From: an uncultured Eubacteriales bacterium
GTDB lineage: Bacteria; Bacillota; Clostridia; Christensenellales; UBA1242
Direction of reading: 5' to 3'
Length of the DNA: 64,000 bases
NCBI GenBank assembly: GCA_900551855.1
Contig: URXM01000005.1
Span: forward strand, 1 to 64,000
Shown in pieces: positions 36,506 to 44,664 of this stretch. A program made the translations under genes and the position numbers. The notes beneath the pieces were generated by a model, which saw only the letters and a program-made list of their open reading frames with translations, searched no databases and was not told the origin of the DNA. The first letter of the stretch is position 1; every line of letters starts with the position of its first letter.

Positions 36506-36533
36506 TACATAGATAATTTTTAAGGAGAAAGAG

Positions 36534-36803
36534 ATGGCAAACATTAAATCAGCAAAGAAAAGAGTATTGATTGAAAGAGAAAGAAATGTAAGAAACAATT
36601 CTGTTAAATCTGAAATCAAAACATATACAAAAAAATTCAAAGCAGAACTTGCTGTTGATGTGGCAAAAGCAGAAGAAGTTTATAAAGAACTTGTTGCAAA
36701 GCTTGACAGTGCCGCAGGAAATGGCGTAATTCATCAAAATTCTGCAAGCAGAAAGAAAGCACACTTTGCAAAATTGTTAGACAATGCAAAGAAAAGCAAG
36801 TAA
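36534..36803 (+). CDS. rpsT: 30S ribosomal protein S20
   Basis: S20 is a small basic helical protein that binds 16S rRNA. The N-terminus MANIKSAKKRVLIERERN is classic, followed by alternating Lys-rich helices and the conserved GVIHQNSASRKKAHFAKLL near the end. It is 89 residues long. AAGGAG lies before the ATG, downstream of a near-consensus promoter, and a strong terminator follows, so the gene is a single unit, divergent from gpr. Confidence 0.97.
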   Translation: MANIKSAKKRVLIERERNVRNNSVKSEIKTYTKKFKAELAVDVAKAEEVYKELVAKLDSAAGNGVIHQNSASRKKAHFAKLLDNAKKSK

Positions 36804-36820
36804 TTTATTTTAAATAAAAA

Positions 36821-36850
36821 AAAGAAGAGAATAAAATTCTCTTCTTTTTT
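36821..36850 (+). terminator. Intrinsic terminator after rpsT
   Basis: Twelve-bp stem AAAGAAGAGAAT/ATTCTCTTCTTT with a three-base loop followed by T residues. Confidence 0.9.
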
Positions 36851-36933
36851 ATGTTGATAACTGAATGTCAAAAATAAATAATAATATAATACTTTTATTT
36901 TGAAATTTATTTAAGTTATGATAATATAAATAT

Positions 36934-37593
36934 ATGATAAAAATAACAAAAAGTTGGGTAAGTCTTTTAAAAGAAGAATTTGAAAAACCATATTTTAAAA
37001 ACCTTCAAAAATTTTTGGAAAGTGAATATCAAATTCACACTGTTTATCCAGCAATGGAAAACATTTTCAATGCACTTAATGCAGTAAAATATGAAGATGT
37101 AAAGGTTGTTATCATTGGACAAGACCCTTATCACGAACCAAACCAAGCACACGGGCTTGCTTTTTCTGTTCAAGACGGTGTCGATTTGCCACCTTCACTT
37201 GTAAACATTTACAAAGAAATCGAAGATGATTTGCATATAAAATGCAAAAAGACAGGAAACCTTATGCGTTGGGCAAAGCAAGGAGTTTTGCTATTAAACA
37301 CAAGTTTGACTGTTCGAAGAGGACAAGCAAATTCACATAGAGGCAAAGGCTGGGAAATTTTCACAAACAAAATCATTGAACTTCTTTCACAAAGAAAAGA
37401 TCCAATGGTTTTCATCTTGTGGGGTTCAAATGCACAAAGCTTTGAAAGTATAATCGGAAAGCAACATTTGATATTGAAAGCACCCCACCCAAGTCCATTG
37501 TCAGCATATAGAGGATTTTTTGGTTGCAAACATTTCTCAAAAGCAAACAACTTTTTGATAGAGCACGGAAAAACTCCAATAAATTGGGAATAA
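36934..37593 (+). CDS. ung: Uracil-DNA glycosylase, family 1
   Basis: Ung excises uracil from DNA as the first step of base excision repair. The water-activating loop VIIGQDPYHEPNQAHGLAFS is near residue 60 with the catalytic aspartate, and the minor-groove loop APHPSPLSAYRGFFGCKHFS is near 185 with the catalytic histidine. The 219-residue length is normal. There is no Shine-Dalgarno site; a TAATAT hexamer, with TTGAAA 16 bp upstream, ends six bases before the ATG, suggesting a leaderless transcript. A terminator begins at the stop codon. Confidence 0.96.
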   Translation: MIKITKSWVSLLKEEFEKPYFKNLQKFLESEYQIHTVYPAMENIFNALNAVKYEDVKVVIIGQDPYHEPNQAHGLAFSVQDGVDLPPSLVNIYKEIEDDLHIKCKKTGNLMRWAKQGVLLLNTSLTVRRGQANSHRGKGWEIFTNKIIELLSQRKDPMVFILWGSNAQSFESIIGKQHLILKAPHPSPLSAYRGFFGCKHFSKANNFLIEHGKTPINWE

Positions 37594-37620
37594 AAAAAGA
37601 AGTCATTACGACTTCTTTTT
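37594..37620 (+). terminator. Intrinsic terminator after ung
   Basis: GAAGTC/GACTTC stem extended by A-T pairs with a five-base loop and T tract. It may also act in reverse after the tRNA-Leu gene. Confidence 0.85.
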
Positions 37621-37642
37621 TCTACCAAACACTAAAAAGTCT

Positions 37643-37728
37643 TGGTGCTGGTGGTGGGAGTCGAACCCACACGTCCTTTCGAACTCAGGATTTTAAGTCC
37701 TGTGCGTCTGCCATTCCGCCACACCAGC
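37643..37728 (-). tRNA. tRNA-Leu (anticodon UAA)
   Basis: On the minus strand from 37728, acceptor GCTGGTG pairs with CACCAGC, discriminator A and encoded CCA follow. The anticodon loop CTTAAAA gives TAA. A long variable arm makes it a class II tRNA of 86 bases, as expected for leucine. Confidence 0.95.
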
Positions 37729-37757
37729 ATAAGTTCAAAAAAGATGATAAAACAATT

Positions 37758-37832
37758 TGGAGGTACCACCCGGATTTGAACCGGGGAATAAAGGTGTTGC
37801 AGACCTTTGCCTTACCGCTTGGCGATGGTACC
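37758..37832 (-). tRNA. tRNA-Cys (anticodon GCA)
   Basis: Acceptor GGTACCA pairs with TGGTACC, with discriminator U and encoded CCA. The anticodon loop CTGCAAC gives GCA. It is 29 bases upstream of tRNA-Leu on the same strand and likely co-transcribed with it. Confidence 0.95.
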
Positions 37833-37865
37833 ATATGTTTCAATCATCTTTTTGAAATCGTATTA

Positions 37866-37894
37866 AATATATCACATAAACGACGATTTGTCAA
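37866..37894 (-). promoter_or_regulatory. Promoter of the tRNA-Cys/tRNA-Leu unit
   Basis: Minus-strand TTGACA (37889-37894), 17-bp spacer and TATATT (37866-37871), 33 bases before the tRNA-Cys 5' end; consensus -35. Confidence 0.75.
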
Positions 37895-38008
37895 ACTTAT
37901 TTTAAAACTTTTATTACCTTTTAAATAATTTATATTCACTTAAAAAACAAAATGACAAAGTGATAAAAAATAAAATTTACGCAATTTTAAAGAAATTATC
38001 AAAAACGC

Positions 38009-38037
38009 TTGATTTTTTATCAATTATTTGTTATATT
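38009..38037 (+). promoter_or_regulatory. Promoter of tRNA-Gly
   Basis: TTGATT (38009-38014), 17-bp spacer, TATATT (38032-38037), about 40 bases before the tRNA. The stretch between this and the tRNA-Cys promoter is AT-rich and holds nothing else I can identify. Confidence 0.7.
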
Positions 38038-38077
38038 ATTAGAGCGATTGACAGAAGCAATGCATAAAAAACAATAT

Positions 38078-38152
38078 GCGGGAGTGGCTCAGTGGTAGAG
38101 CGTTGCCTTGCCAAGGCAAATGTCGCGAGTTCGAATCTCGTCTTCCGCTCCA
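38078..38152 (+). tRNA. tRNA-Gly (anticodon GCC)
   Basis: Acceptor GCGGGAG pairs with CTTCCGC (one G-U pair); discriminator U and encoded CCA follow. The anticodon loop TTGCCAA gives GCC. 75 bases, followed by a terminator. Confidence 0.95.
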
Positions 38153-38156
38153 AATA

Positions 38157-38187
38157 AAAAGTTCTCATTTAAAATGAGAACTTTTTT
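38157..38187 (+). terminator. Intrinsic terminator after tRNA-Gly
   Basis: Ten-bp GTTCTCATTT/AAATGAGAAC stem with a one-base gap at the apex, extended by A-T pairs and followed by seven T residues. It also faces the convergent ybaK gene. Confidence 0.85.
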
Positions 38188-38220
38188 TATTTTATCAAAA
38201 TCAGAATTAAAAACAAAAAA

Positions 38221-38700
38221 CTATTTAGAAATATCAGCAAAAGAGAAATCCAATGCTTTGTTTAAATCACCAACTTTTACTTCCACTTGATAACCAATTT
38301 TTCCACCACTAAACATAATAGTATCAAAATTTTTAGCAGATTCATCAATAACAGTAACAAACTGTTTTTTCATACCAATAGGAGAACAACCTCCGTGAAT
38401 ATAACCTGTCAAAGGCAACAATTCTTTAGACTTTAGCATTTCAACATTCTTTTCGTTTACAGAATTTGCAGCTTTTTTAAGATCAAGTTCTTTGTTTACA
38501 GGGACAAGAAAGACAAAATGTTCTTTAGAATGCCCCACTGTAACTAATGTTTTGAAAGTTTGACTAGGGTTCTCTCCCAAGAAATCAGCCACTTCCATTC
38601 CCCCAACAGCATCAGAATCTAAATAAATGTGACTGACATAGTCAACTCCCGCCTGTTCAAGCAATCTCATAACATTAGTTTTCTTTGCATCGCGTTTCAT
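38221..38700 (-). CDS. ybaK: Cys-tRNA(Pro)/Cys-tRNA(Cys) deacylase YbaK
   Basis: YbaK hydrolyses Cys mischarged onto tRNA-Pro. The protein shows the YbaK fold markers: a start MKRDAKKTNVMRLLEQAGV, then TFKTLVTVGHSKEHFVFLVP, a catalytic-lysine region in VPVNKELDLKKAA, and GYIHGGCSPIGMKKQF near residue 105. About 159 residues, a normal length. The ATG at 38700 has GAGG upstream; the gene starts 14 bp after the stop of the Rad50-like gene and so may be the last member of that operon. Confidence 0.9.
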   Translation of the reverse strand: MKRDAKKTNVMRLLEQAGVDYVSHIYLDSDAVGGMEVADFLGENPSQTFKTLVTVGHSKEHFVFLVPVNKELDLKKAANSVNEKNVEMLKSKELLPLTGYIHGGCSPIGMKKQFVTVIDESAKNFDTIMFSGGKIGYQVEVKVGDLNKALDFSFADISK

Positions 38701-38714
38701 AAATTTATACAACC

Positions 38715-40571
38715 TCAAGTTCTAGCTTTTTGACATGTAAAAAGCACAATTTGATAATCATCTTTCATTTCATTAAGAAGCTTTCTTGCAATTTCCAATT
38801 TGTCGTCATCAAAATTTGCAAATGGGTCATCAAGAATGATTGCTGGTTTTTCTTTCTTAAAAAGCAGGTCAATAAGAGCAAACCTTTTGCAAATGTAAAC
38901 CAAATCATAAAGTCCTGCGCTCAAATAATCAACATCGCTGTATTTATCGCCAAATCTAAGTCCCAAATTTGAGTCAATAACAATCTCATCACCATCATTC
39001 AAGAATCGCTTATAATACCTATTAAAACGGCTAGAAACTGGCTCTATATAACGATTTGAAATTGAATCTCTTGAATGTTCCAAAAACTTTGAAGTTCTTG
39101 ACAAAATATCAAGTTTCTTTTGATACTCATTCAGTTTTTCATTTTTAAATGAAAAATTATCATTAAGCTCAAAGAGCTTGTCTTGCAAAGCTTCAAGCTC
39201 TTCATTGTAATGTTTTTTATCATTCAACAACTCTATGTTTCTTTTTTCAATGCTAGATAATTTTTGAGACATATAAGAATTTTGAGAATAATAATTTTGA
39301 ATATCATAACCAAAATCCAATCTAAATTGTTTTTGAAGAGCACCCAATTCCATTGCTTTAGATTCTACTTCAGAATTAAGTTTTACTATTTCTTCATCAA
39401 TAAATCTTATATCCCCAACAATATTGTCAAAGTTATTTAACTCTACTCTTATTTGCTTTGAATTTATATGATACTTTTTAAGAATTTCAGTATATTTTTT
39501 TAAATCTTCAACACAAGATCTCAAGATCAAAATACACACAATCATGCAAGCAAGAGCCAACAAAGTTACAACTGCTGATATTATAAAAAGCAAGTTTATA
39601 TGGAAAACACCTCCACAAATTAAAGATATTCCACCAATTATTGCCAAAAGCATAAAAATATAAATAGCACTGTTAACTTTGTGTCCCTTTTTAACATTGT
39701 TTTGACTCTTCAAAAAATCATAATCACTTTTTTGAATTTTCACTCCGTTTAATAAGGTATTTTTTCTTTGCATTTTTTCATTTATTTTTTCTTTATCAGC
39801 ATCAATAATTGATTCAAGAGCAACACTTTTGTTTATCATAGCGGAAACATCTTTTTCGGTGTTCTTCTTATTTACGTTAGAAATTTTTTGTTGGGTTTGA
39901 GCATTTTCTTTTAACTCATCTTCAACTCTTTTTAATTTTATATTCAAAACTTCTGCTTTAGCTTTGTTTCTTTCAATCTCATCATTAAGATCTTCAATTT
40001 TCAATGCTTTTGCATCAGCTTTTATTTCTTTAACTTTTTTCTGTATCAAATTTTGAGCGTTATCATAGTTGTCAACATCATCTCCACTTAAAACTCCTGT
40101 TGACAAACTTGCTCTTATATCATCATTTATACCACTCATCAAATTTTGTTGACCAAAAAAAGTTGAGTTTTCAAATGTCTCTTTTCCGATACCAAAAAGT
40201 TCTTCTCCCAAATTTGATGAAAAATCATTTGATGTCAAATTTGTTTTTGCATCAAAAAGATAAAATTTATCAAGAGTTGGAGTACTTCCAAATTGTCTAA
40301 CCGCAATATAAGTCCCCTTTTTGCAGGAAAAAACAAGTCTTCCACCAAATTTCCCATCATAATCAAAAGGTTTGTACAAATCTCTTTCTGATTTGTAGTT
40401 AGCTCTTTTAGATGTTGGAGGAAGAGAATAAAGCATAGCTTTAATAAATTCTGCTAAAGTGGTCTTACCAAAGCCGTTTTTTTCATAAAACACTTGCATA
40501 TTTTGGTCAAATTTAAAATCAGCATTTTTAAACTTACCAAAAGCATCAATGTGACAAGAGATCAACTTCAT
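38715..40571 (-). CDS. Rad50/SbcC-like AAA ATPase with membrane-spanning segment in its coiled coil (YhaN-like)
   Basis: An SMC/Rad50-type ATPase. The N-terminal half has a Walker A variant EKNGFGKTTLAEF near residue 30 and a FFGQQN segment near 150; the C-terminal half has LSAGLYDLVYICKRFALIDLL and Walker B AIILDDPFANFDDDKLE near 575. Between them is a long coiled coil interrupted by two hydrophobic helices near residues 300-355. B. subtilis YhaN is built the same way. The length of about 618 residues is shorter than SbcC. Its ATG overlaps the stop of the nuclease gene by four bases (ATGA). Together they likely form a membrane-tethered Mre11-Rad50-like complex. Confidence 0.85.
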   Translation of the reverse strand: MKLISCHIDAFGKFKNADFKFDQNMQVFYEKNGFGKTTLAEFIKAMLYSLPPTSKRANYKSERDLYKPFDYDGKFGGRLVFSCKKGTYIAVRQFGSTPTLDKFYLFDAKTNLTSNDFSSNLGEELFGIGKETFENSTFFGQQNLMSGINDDIRASLSTGVLSGDDVDNYDNAQNLIQKKVKEIKADAKALKIEDLNDEIERNKAKAEVLNIKLKRVEDELKENAQTQQKISNVNKKNTEKDVSAMINKSVALESIIDADKEKINEKMQRKNTLLNGVKIQKSDYDFLKSQNNVKKGHKVNSAIYIFMLLAIIGGISLICGGVFHINLLFIISAVVTLLALACMIVCILILRSCVEDLKKYTEILKKYHINSKQIRVELNNFDNIVGDIRFIDEEIVKLNSEVESKAMELGALQKQFRLDFGYDIQNYYSQNSYMSQKLSSIEKRNIELLNDKKHYNEELEALQDKLFELNDNFSFKNEKLNEYQKKLDILSRTSKFLEHSRDSISNRYIEPVSSRFNRYYKRFLNDGDEIVIDSNLGLRFGDKYSDVDYLSAGLYDLVYICKRFALIDLLFKKEKPAIILDDPFANFDDDKLEIARKLLNEMKDDYQIVLFTCQKART

Positions 40572-41647
40572 AGTGAAATTTCCTCCCCTTTCAAAGCTTC
40601 CAATCCAGCAATGCAAATTTCTTGCTTTGTTTCTTCATCAAGATCTTCATCTGCCATGACTTCTTGAATAAATTCTGCTTTTAAAGAAAGCCTTTCTTTT
40701 GCATATTTTTCAATGTCAAAAAATATTTTAGTTTCGTCCAAAACTTCCAAATAGAAAAATTTGTTTTTATATTTTTCAACAATCAAATTTTTGTCAAATT
40801 CTTCATCTTCTTTTCTCTGTCCAACCAAAACAATTCTCACAATATCAAGCACGCCATAAGAAGCAGTTGCTTTATCTATTTTACCAAAAAGTTCGTCAAT
40901 ATTTTTCAGTTTATCAACGGCAATTTCTACACTTCTATATTTGTATTTTGCAAAAGGAATAAAATTCCTCTCCATCTTTCCATCATGAACATTCAAAAGA
41001 TAAAAACCATAATCTTCATCTAAATAGCTAAATGAATTTGACTCCAAACAACCCGAATATGACCAAGTACCTCTTTTGTCAATTTTACCTTCGTCTTTTT
41101 TATGAATATGACCTAAAGCTAAATAATCAATAAACTTATCATCCAATCTTTTTAATTGAATTGGTTCACTGTATTTGTCTCCAGTTAAAACAGGCCCATG
41201 CATCATCATGATGTTAAAATCTGATTTTTGAAAATTTATAGAATCATAAAAATCAGAAGGAAGGTTTCTTTGAAAACTTACCCCTCCTATACAAACTTCA
41301 CCAAAATCTATCTTTGAAAAATCATTTCCAAAAACTACAAAATTTGAAGGATATTTATCAAAAATAGTGAATCCTTCATCATGATTTCCCCAAATATAGA
41401 AAAATGTAATGTCTTTATGATTTTCAATAACTTCTTGGACAGTTTTTAAAGTCTTTTTTAAAACTTTTTTCTCGTCAAAAACATCTCCACAAAGCATAAT
41501 AGCTGTGACTTTGTTTTTTTCTGCGAAATCAACCATGTCAACAAAATTTTGTAATATTTGATGACGCTTTAAAGCTCTTTTTTCAGGAGAAAACTTACTA
41601 AATTTATTGCTATCAATATGTAGATCTGCACAATGAATTATTTTCAT
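40568..41647 (-). CDS. Metallophosphoesterase, SbcD/Mre11-like DNA exonuclease (YhaO-like)
   Basis: A calcineurin-like phosphoesterase, expected to be the nuclease partner of the downstream Rad50-like ATPase. The metal-binding motifs are in order: HCADLHIDS at residue 5, CGDVFDE near 53, GNHDEG near 91, MMHGPV near 148 and GHIHKKD near 180. The C-terminal ~150 residues would form the DNA-capping region. The length is 359 residues. No Shine-Dalgarno site; TATAAT ends six bases before the ATG, which suggests a leaderless first gene of the operon. Confidence 0.88.
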   Translation of the reverse strand: MKIIHCADLHIDSNKFSKFSPEKRALKRHQILQNFVDMVDFAEKNKVTAIMLCGDVFDEKKVLKKTLKTVQEVIENHKDITFFYIWGNHDEGFTIFDKYPSNFVVFGNDFSKIDFGEVCIGGVSFQRNLPSDFYDSINFQKSDFNIMMMHGPVLTGDKYSEPIQLKRLDDKFIDYLALGHIHKKDEGKIDKRGTWSYSGCLESNSFSYLDEDYGFYLLNVHDGKMERNFIPFAKYKYRSVEIAVDKLKNIDELFGKIDKATASYGVLDIVRIVLVGQRKEDEEFDKNLIVEKYKNKFFYLEVLDETKIFFDIEKYAKERLSLKAEFIQEVMADEDLDEETKQEICIAGLEALKGEEISL

Positions 41648-41653
41648 ACCTAA

Positions 41654-41682
41654 ATTATAACAAAGTAAAAAAAATAAGGCAA
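41654..41682 (-). promoter_or_regulatory. Promoter of the YhaO/YhaN-like operon, predicted leaderless
   Basis: Minus-strand -35 TTGCCT (41677-41682), 17-bp spacer, perfect -10 TATAAT (41654-41659), then six bases to the ATG. Confidence 0.6.
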
Positions 41683-41703
41683 AGAAAAATATAAATAAAA
41701 AAA

Positions 41704-41724
41704 TAAAAACCGATAGTTAATCGG
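41704..41724 (-). terminator. Intrinsic terminator after the DUF4097-like gene
   Basis: CCGAT/ATCGG stem with a five-base loop followed by T residues on the minus strand, 20 bp past the stop codon. Confidence 0.7.
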
Positions 41725-41744
41725 CTTTTATAAAGTTATAAAAC

Positions 41745-43250
41745 TTATTCAACAACTGTTTCCAAATTGTGTGAAGCAAGACTATCTTTTAAAACAAGAT
41801 TATATGAAACAGAAGCATTTGTTTTGATTGTCATCGTTCCAGAAACTGAAGAAGTTCCTCTAACATTCAAAGGATTTTTTGTTTCCCCTTCAATCAAACC
41901 ATGACTTACACTGATTTTGTCATCGGAAAGTTTTGTAGTTCCTTCCAAATCATTCAACCATGCAGTTGAAGTAAAGTTTGCAACACTTGTAATGTTTATC
42001 ACGATATCACCTTTATCTGTTTCAACATTAACTGTGTTTCCAACAATACCCAAGAAACCAAGAGTGACATCACCATTTGCATTGACAATTCTCTTTGTGG
42101 CATTGTTATTTTCCCCAACAGTGATATCAACTTTAAGGTTGTTTTCGCTCATAACACCTATAGCGCCATTAGCTTCACCAACAATCACACTACCTTTGTC
42201 AACCAAAGCAGATATTCCACCATCAATCTTGTTGATTTCAACATCAGGTTCTGCACTACCCTTAAATCCATCTCTTCCACTTATAGTGAAATTTCCTGAA
42301 ATATAATCTGCAATGATATTTGGTGCAAGGATTGAATCTTCAGAGTTTGTATAATCAAGATTTCCGTAAACACTGCCAAACTTATAATTCCCTTGCACGC
42401 AAGAAACTTCAACAGTTTGTGCATAGATATAATCAGTAGCCACATTACCTTTTTTGCAAGTAATAGAAAGTTTTTTATTTCCAACATTTATCACATCAAA
42501 AGCGATAGAACCATTGTTTGTTGTAAGAGAAGTATCACAATTAGCAACAAGACCTTTAAATGTTTGATTTCCTACACTTACATCATTTGTAGAATACATT
42601 TTCCCACTTTCGGCATCCAAGTTAAGAGCTGTCAAAGTTGAAGAATCAAACATTTCTGTAAAGATGATATAAGCACTACTTGTTGAAGCGTTAAGACTAT
42701 TTAACTTAATTTCTTTTGCAGCTTTAGCTTCTGTTCCACCAATGTCAATGTCACCGCTTGTTGTATTAACAGTCAAATTCAAGTTAGAAAAATCCAAACT
42801 AGAATTTTCAGCAGCATGCAAAATTATTTTTATATCTTTTGATAAGTACATAAAGCCAGTTGGTTCTGTGACATCAACTTTCAAAGTTGAACCTTCATAA
42901 TATACTTGATAATCAAAAGGTGTAGCATTTGAAGAAACAGCAAATCCCTTTGCATTGTTTACAATATACAATCCATCAAGAGTGTATTCATTGTTTTTCT
43001 CAACGATAACACTTGCATAAGAGCAATTTATCTCAATATCTGTGACATTGTTTAAATCCAGTTCCTGCATAGCATCTGTGGTTTTTGAAATTCTTTGAGA
43101 ATCACTTGAAGTGAAATATTGCATCCACAAAACAGACTTGCCTGGATTGAACATCATAACAACCAAGCAAATCATAAAGATAGCAATCAACAACAAGACA
43201 AACAAACCAAAATAGAAGAAAAAGCCTTTTCTGATATGTCCTTGTGGCAT
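41745..43250 (-). CDS. Membrane-anchored beta-helix protein, DUF4097-like
   Basis: A 501-residue protein with one N-terminal transmembrane helix (about residues 11-33) and a long extracytoplasmic part. That part is made of repeated beta units with patterns such as LTVNTTSGDIDIGGT, SLTTNNGSIAFDVINVG and VNVETDKGDIVINI, as in DUF4097/adhesin-like beta-helices; such proteins are often found near membrane stress regulators. Function is unknown. GGAGGAG lies before the ATG. It is the last recognisable chromosomal gene before the prophage region; the 200 bp upstream is AT-rich. Confidence 0.75.
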   Translation of the reverse strand: MPQGHIRKGFFFYFGLFVLLLIAIFMICLVVMMFNPGKSVLWMQYFTSSDSQRISKTTDAMQELDLNNVTDIEINCSYASVIVEKNNEYTLDGLYIVNNAKGFAVSSNATPFDYQVYYEGSTLKVDVTEPTGFMYLSKDIKIILHAAENSSLDFSNLNLTVNTTSGDIDIGGTEAKAAKEIKLNSLNASTSSAYIIFTEMFDSSTLTALNLDAESGKMYSTNDVSVGNQTFKGLVANCDTSLTTNNGSIAFDVINVGNKKLSITCKKGNVATDYIYAQTVEVSCVQGNYKFGSVYGNLDYTNSEDSILAPNIIADYISGNFTISGRDGFKGSAEPDVEINKIDGGISALVDKGSVIVGEANGAIGVMSENNLKVDITVGENNNATKRIVNANGDVTLGFLGIVGNTVNVETDKGDIVINITSVANFTSTAWLNDLEGTTKLSDDKISVSHGLIEGETKNPLNVRGTSSVSGTMTIKTNASVSYNLVLKDSLASHNLETVVE

Positions 43251-43415
43251 AGTCTCCTCCTTTCAATATTATATAAAAATTATATCATATATATTTTTCA
43301 ATGTCAATAACAGAAAAATTAGTCCATGTGATTTGTCAAATGATTTTCAGCATTTTTTTGAAAATATTTTATTTTATTTGAAAATGTTGTGTCTTTTTGG
43401 TTGTTTACAAATAAA

Positions 43416-43442
43416 AATTCCATACCATAATGATACGGAATT
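43416..43442. terminator. Bidirectional hairpin at the host-mobile DNA junction
   Basis: An 11-bp stem AATTCCATACC/GATACGGAATT with a five-base loop. It is complete only when two G-U pairs are allowed in minus-strand RNA, and both sides carry T runs in the right orientation. It can end transcription coming from the insertion sequence toward the DUF4097 gene. Confidence 0.6.
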
Positions 43443-43486
43443 CGTTTTTTAATGTCAACTAAATGAAAAAGAATAACAAAAAACTA

Positions 43487-43506
43487 TTCCCCCTATATAG
43501 GGGGAA
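43487..43506 (-). terminator. Perfect 20-bp palindrome acting as terminator after the transposase
   Basis: TTCCCCCTATATAGGGGGAA is a perfect palindrome. On the minus strand it follows the transposase stop by 27 bp and is followed by TAGTTTTTTG, so it fits an intrinsic terminator with a very stable stem. Confidence 0.7.
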
Positions 43507-43533
43507 CTCGCCCGCCTTCCCTATTTAGTGTTA

Positions 43534-44574
43534 TTATGCGGCATAAACTTGCCGTATTGTTTTTGGCTTCTTTATAAACCTTATGCAGAACTCTTCCCTT
43601 TTTTCTTGTAAGAAGTCTAGCAGGTCTTGCCTTTTTTGAAGTGGCGACCACCATACCTTCTTGCCTTCTCTGTTTCTTAATGAAGAGTGCGGTTTGTTAT
43701 TGTATCTTATATTCCACTGCATCATTTTCTTTTTTAACTCTGGCAGCGTTTTAAATTTCAAATAATCGTAGAAAAACTCTTGATCAGTTCTGTGGCTGCG
43801 CTCAACCTTCCCATTCAATCTTGGAGTGTATGCTCTTATTAACTGGTGCTTTATGTGTAATTTAGCACACAAAACATCCAAAGCATGCACCTTTGGTTCT
43901 TTCTGGTTCGGCTTTTTAATGTTTGTAAACTCCGAGCCATTGTCTGTTTGTAATATGCTTGGCAAATAGCCGAAGTATGCTATTGCTCTTTTTACAAAGT
44001 CCAGGGTTGCAGTGATTGTGTGTTCATCGTATGGGTATATAAATCTTTCCCTGGTCGCCTCGTCAATCATTGTGTATTGATAGTATTTACTTTCGTGCCC
44101 GTATAAAATCTCGCCTTTGAAGCACTCTTTTGGCACAAACTTCACATCCATTTGCCACTTAACGCCCAGCATATCTGGTGTGTCGTATGGTTTTGGTATG
44201 TATTTTTGTATTTCTTTGTGTGGTCTTATGTTGTGTCTCAAAACATAATTATAAAAACCACCAAAACTACGACTATATGCGTATTTGTCTCGCAGTATTC
44301 CATACGCTTCACAGTATGACATGTTTGGCTTTGATAAAACTTTTTTGATTTGTTCCACTTCTGCTTCCGTGTGCTGATTAGGATGTATTGTGTCCACTCT
44401 GCTGGTTCTATTTTCCAAACTTTCAAGCGTGCCATCATACCTTGCCTTCCAGCGCCACAATGAACGCTCGGTGCATTTGCATTTTTGACAAACCTTCATT
44501 ATTGGTTGTTTTTCTTCAAGCCACATTCTCAATGCTCTACGCTTTTGATATGCTGTAAAACTAACGCCTTTCAT
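43534..44574 (-). CDS. DDE transposase with rve integrase core (IS481-like)
   Basis: A DDE recombinase. An N-terminal helix-turn-helix part (MKVCQKCKCTERSLWRWKARY near residues 26-46) precedes the retroviral-integrase-type core, with the likely catalytic triad Asp143 (WQMDVKF), Asp211 (LQTDNGSEF) and Glu258 (LNGKVERSHRTD). The C-terminus has NIRYNNKPHSSL, typical of IS481/IS3-type enzymes. At 346 residues it appears intact. It ends the minus-strand gene run at the host side. It could be a simple insertion sequence, or, less likely, the recombinase of the phage itself. Confidence 0.88.
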   Translation of the reverse strand: MKGVSFTAYQKRRALRMWLEEKQPIMKVCQKCKCTERSLWRWKARYDGTLESLENRTSRVDTIHPNQHTEAEVEQIKKVLSKPNMSYCEAYGILRDKYAYSRSFGGFYNYVLRHNIRPHKEIQKYIPKPYDTPDMLGVKWQMDVKFVPKECFKGEILYGHESKYYQYTMIDEATRERFIYPYDEHTITATLDFVKRAIAYFGYLPSILQTDNGSEFTNIKKPNQKEPKVHALDVLCAKLHIKHQLIRAYTPRLNGKVERSHRTDQEFFYDYLKFKTLPELKKKMMQWNIRYNNKPHSSLRNREGKKVWWSPLQKRQDLLDFLQEKREEFCIRFIKKPKTIRQVYAA

Positions 44575-44624
44575 AATCTCACCTCACGGCGATTATACAA
44601 TTTTTGACAGCAAATATCAATACC

Positions 44625-44663
44625 AACAAAAAAATAGGCAAGCCATACCGACCTGCCTATTTT
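44625..44663 (-). terminator. Intrinsic terminator at the end of the prophage late operon
   Basis: Ten-bp stem AAAATAGGCA/TGCCTATTTT with a 13-base loop and a T run on the minus strand, starting two bases after the stop codon of the 83-residue gene. It lies outside the insertion sequence. Confidence 0.8.
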
Positions 44664-44664
44664 A

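Larger units (their letters stand above)
43453..44609 (-). mobile_element. IS481-like insertion sequence between host DNA and prophage
   Basis: A ~1,157-bp segment with one transposase gene. Both ends start with TGTCAA reading inward (43453 and, on the other strand, 44609), with little further similarity, so the terminal repeats are imperfect. I see no clear target-site duplication. The transposase fills most of it. The boundaries are inferred from the TGTCAA ends and the transposase position. Confidence 0.55.

Noticed and set aside
37524..37928. Plus-strand frame across tRNA-Leu and tRNA-Cys
   Set aside because: False translation of antisense tRNA sequence, as judged by the SRTHTSFRTQDFKSCASAIP type string.
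43441..44620. Target-site duplication around the insertion sequence
   Set aside because: Flanks of the TGTCAA ends show no convincing direct repeat, so none is annotated.
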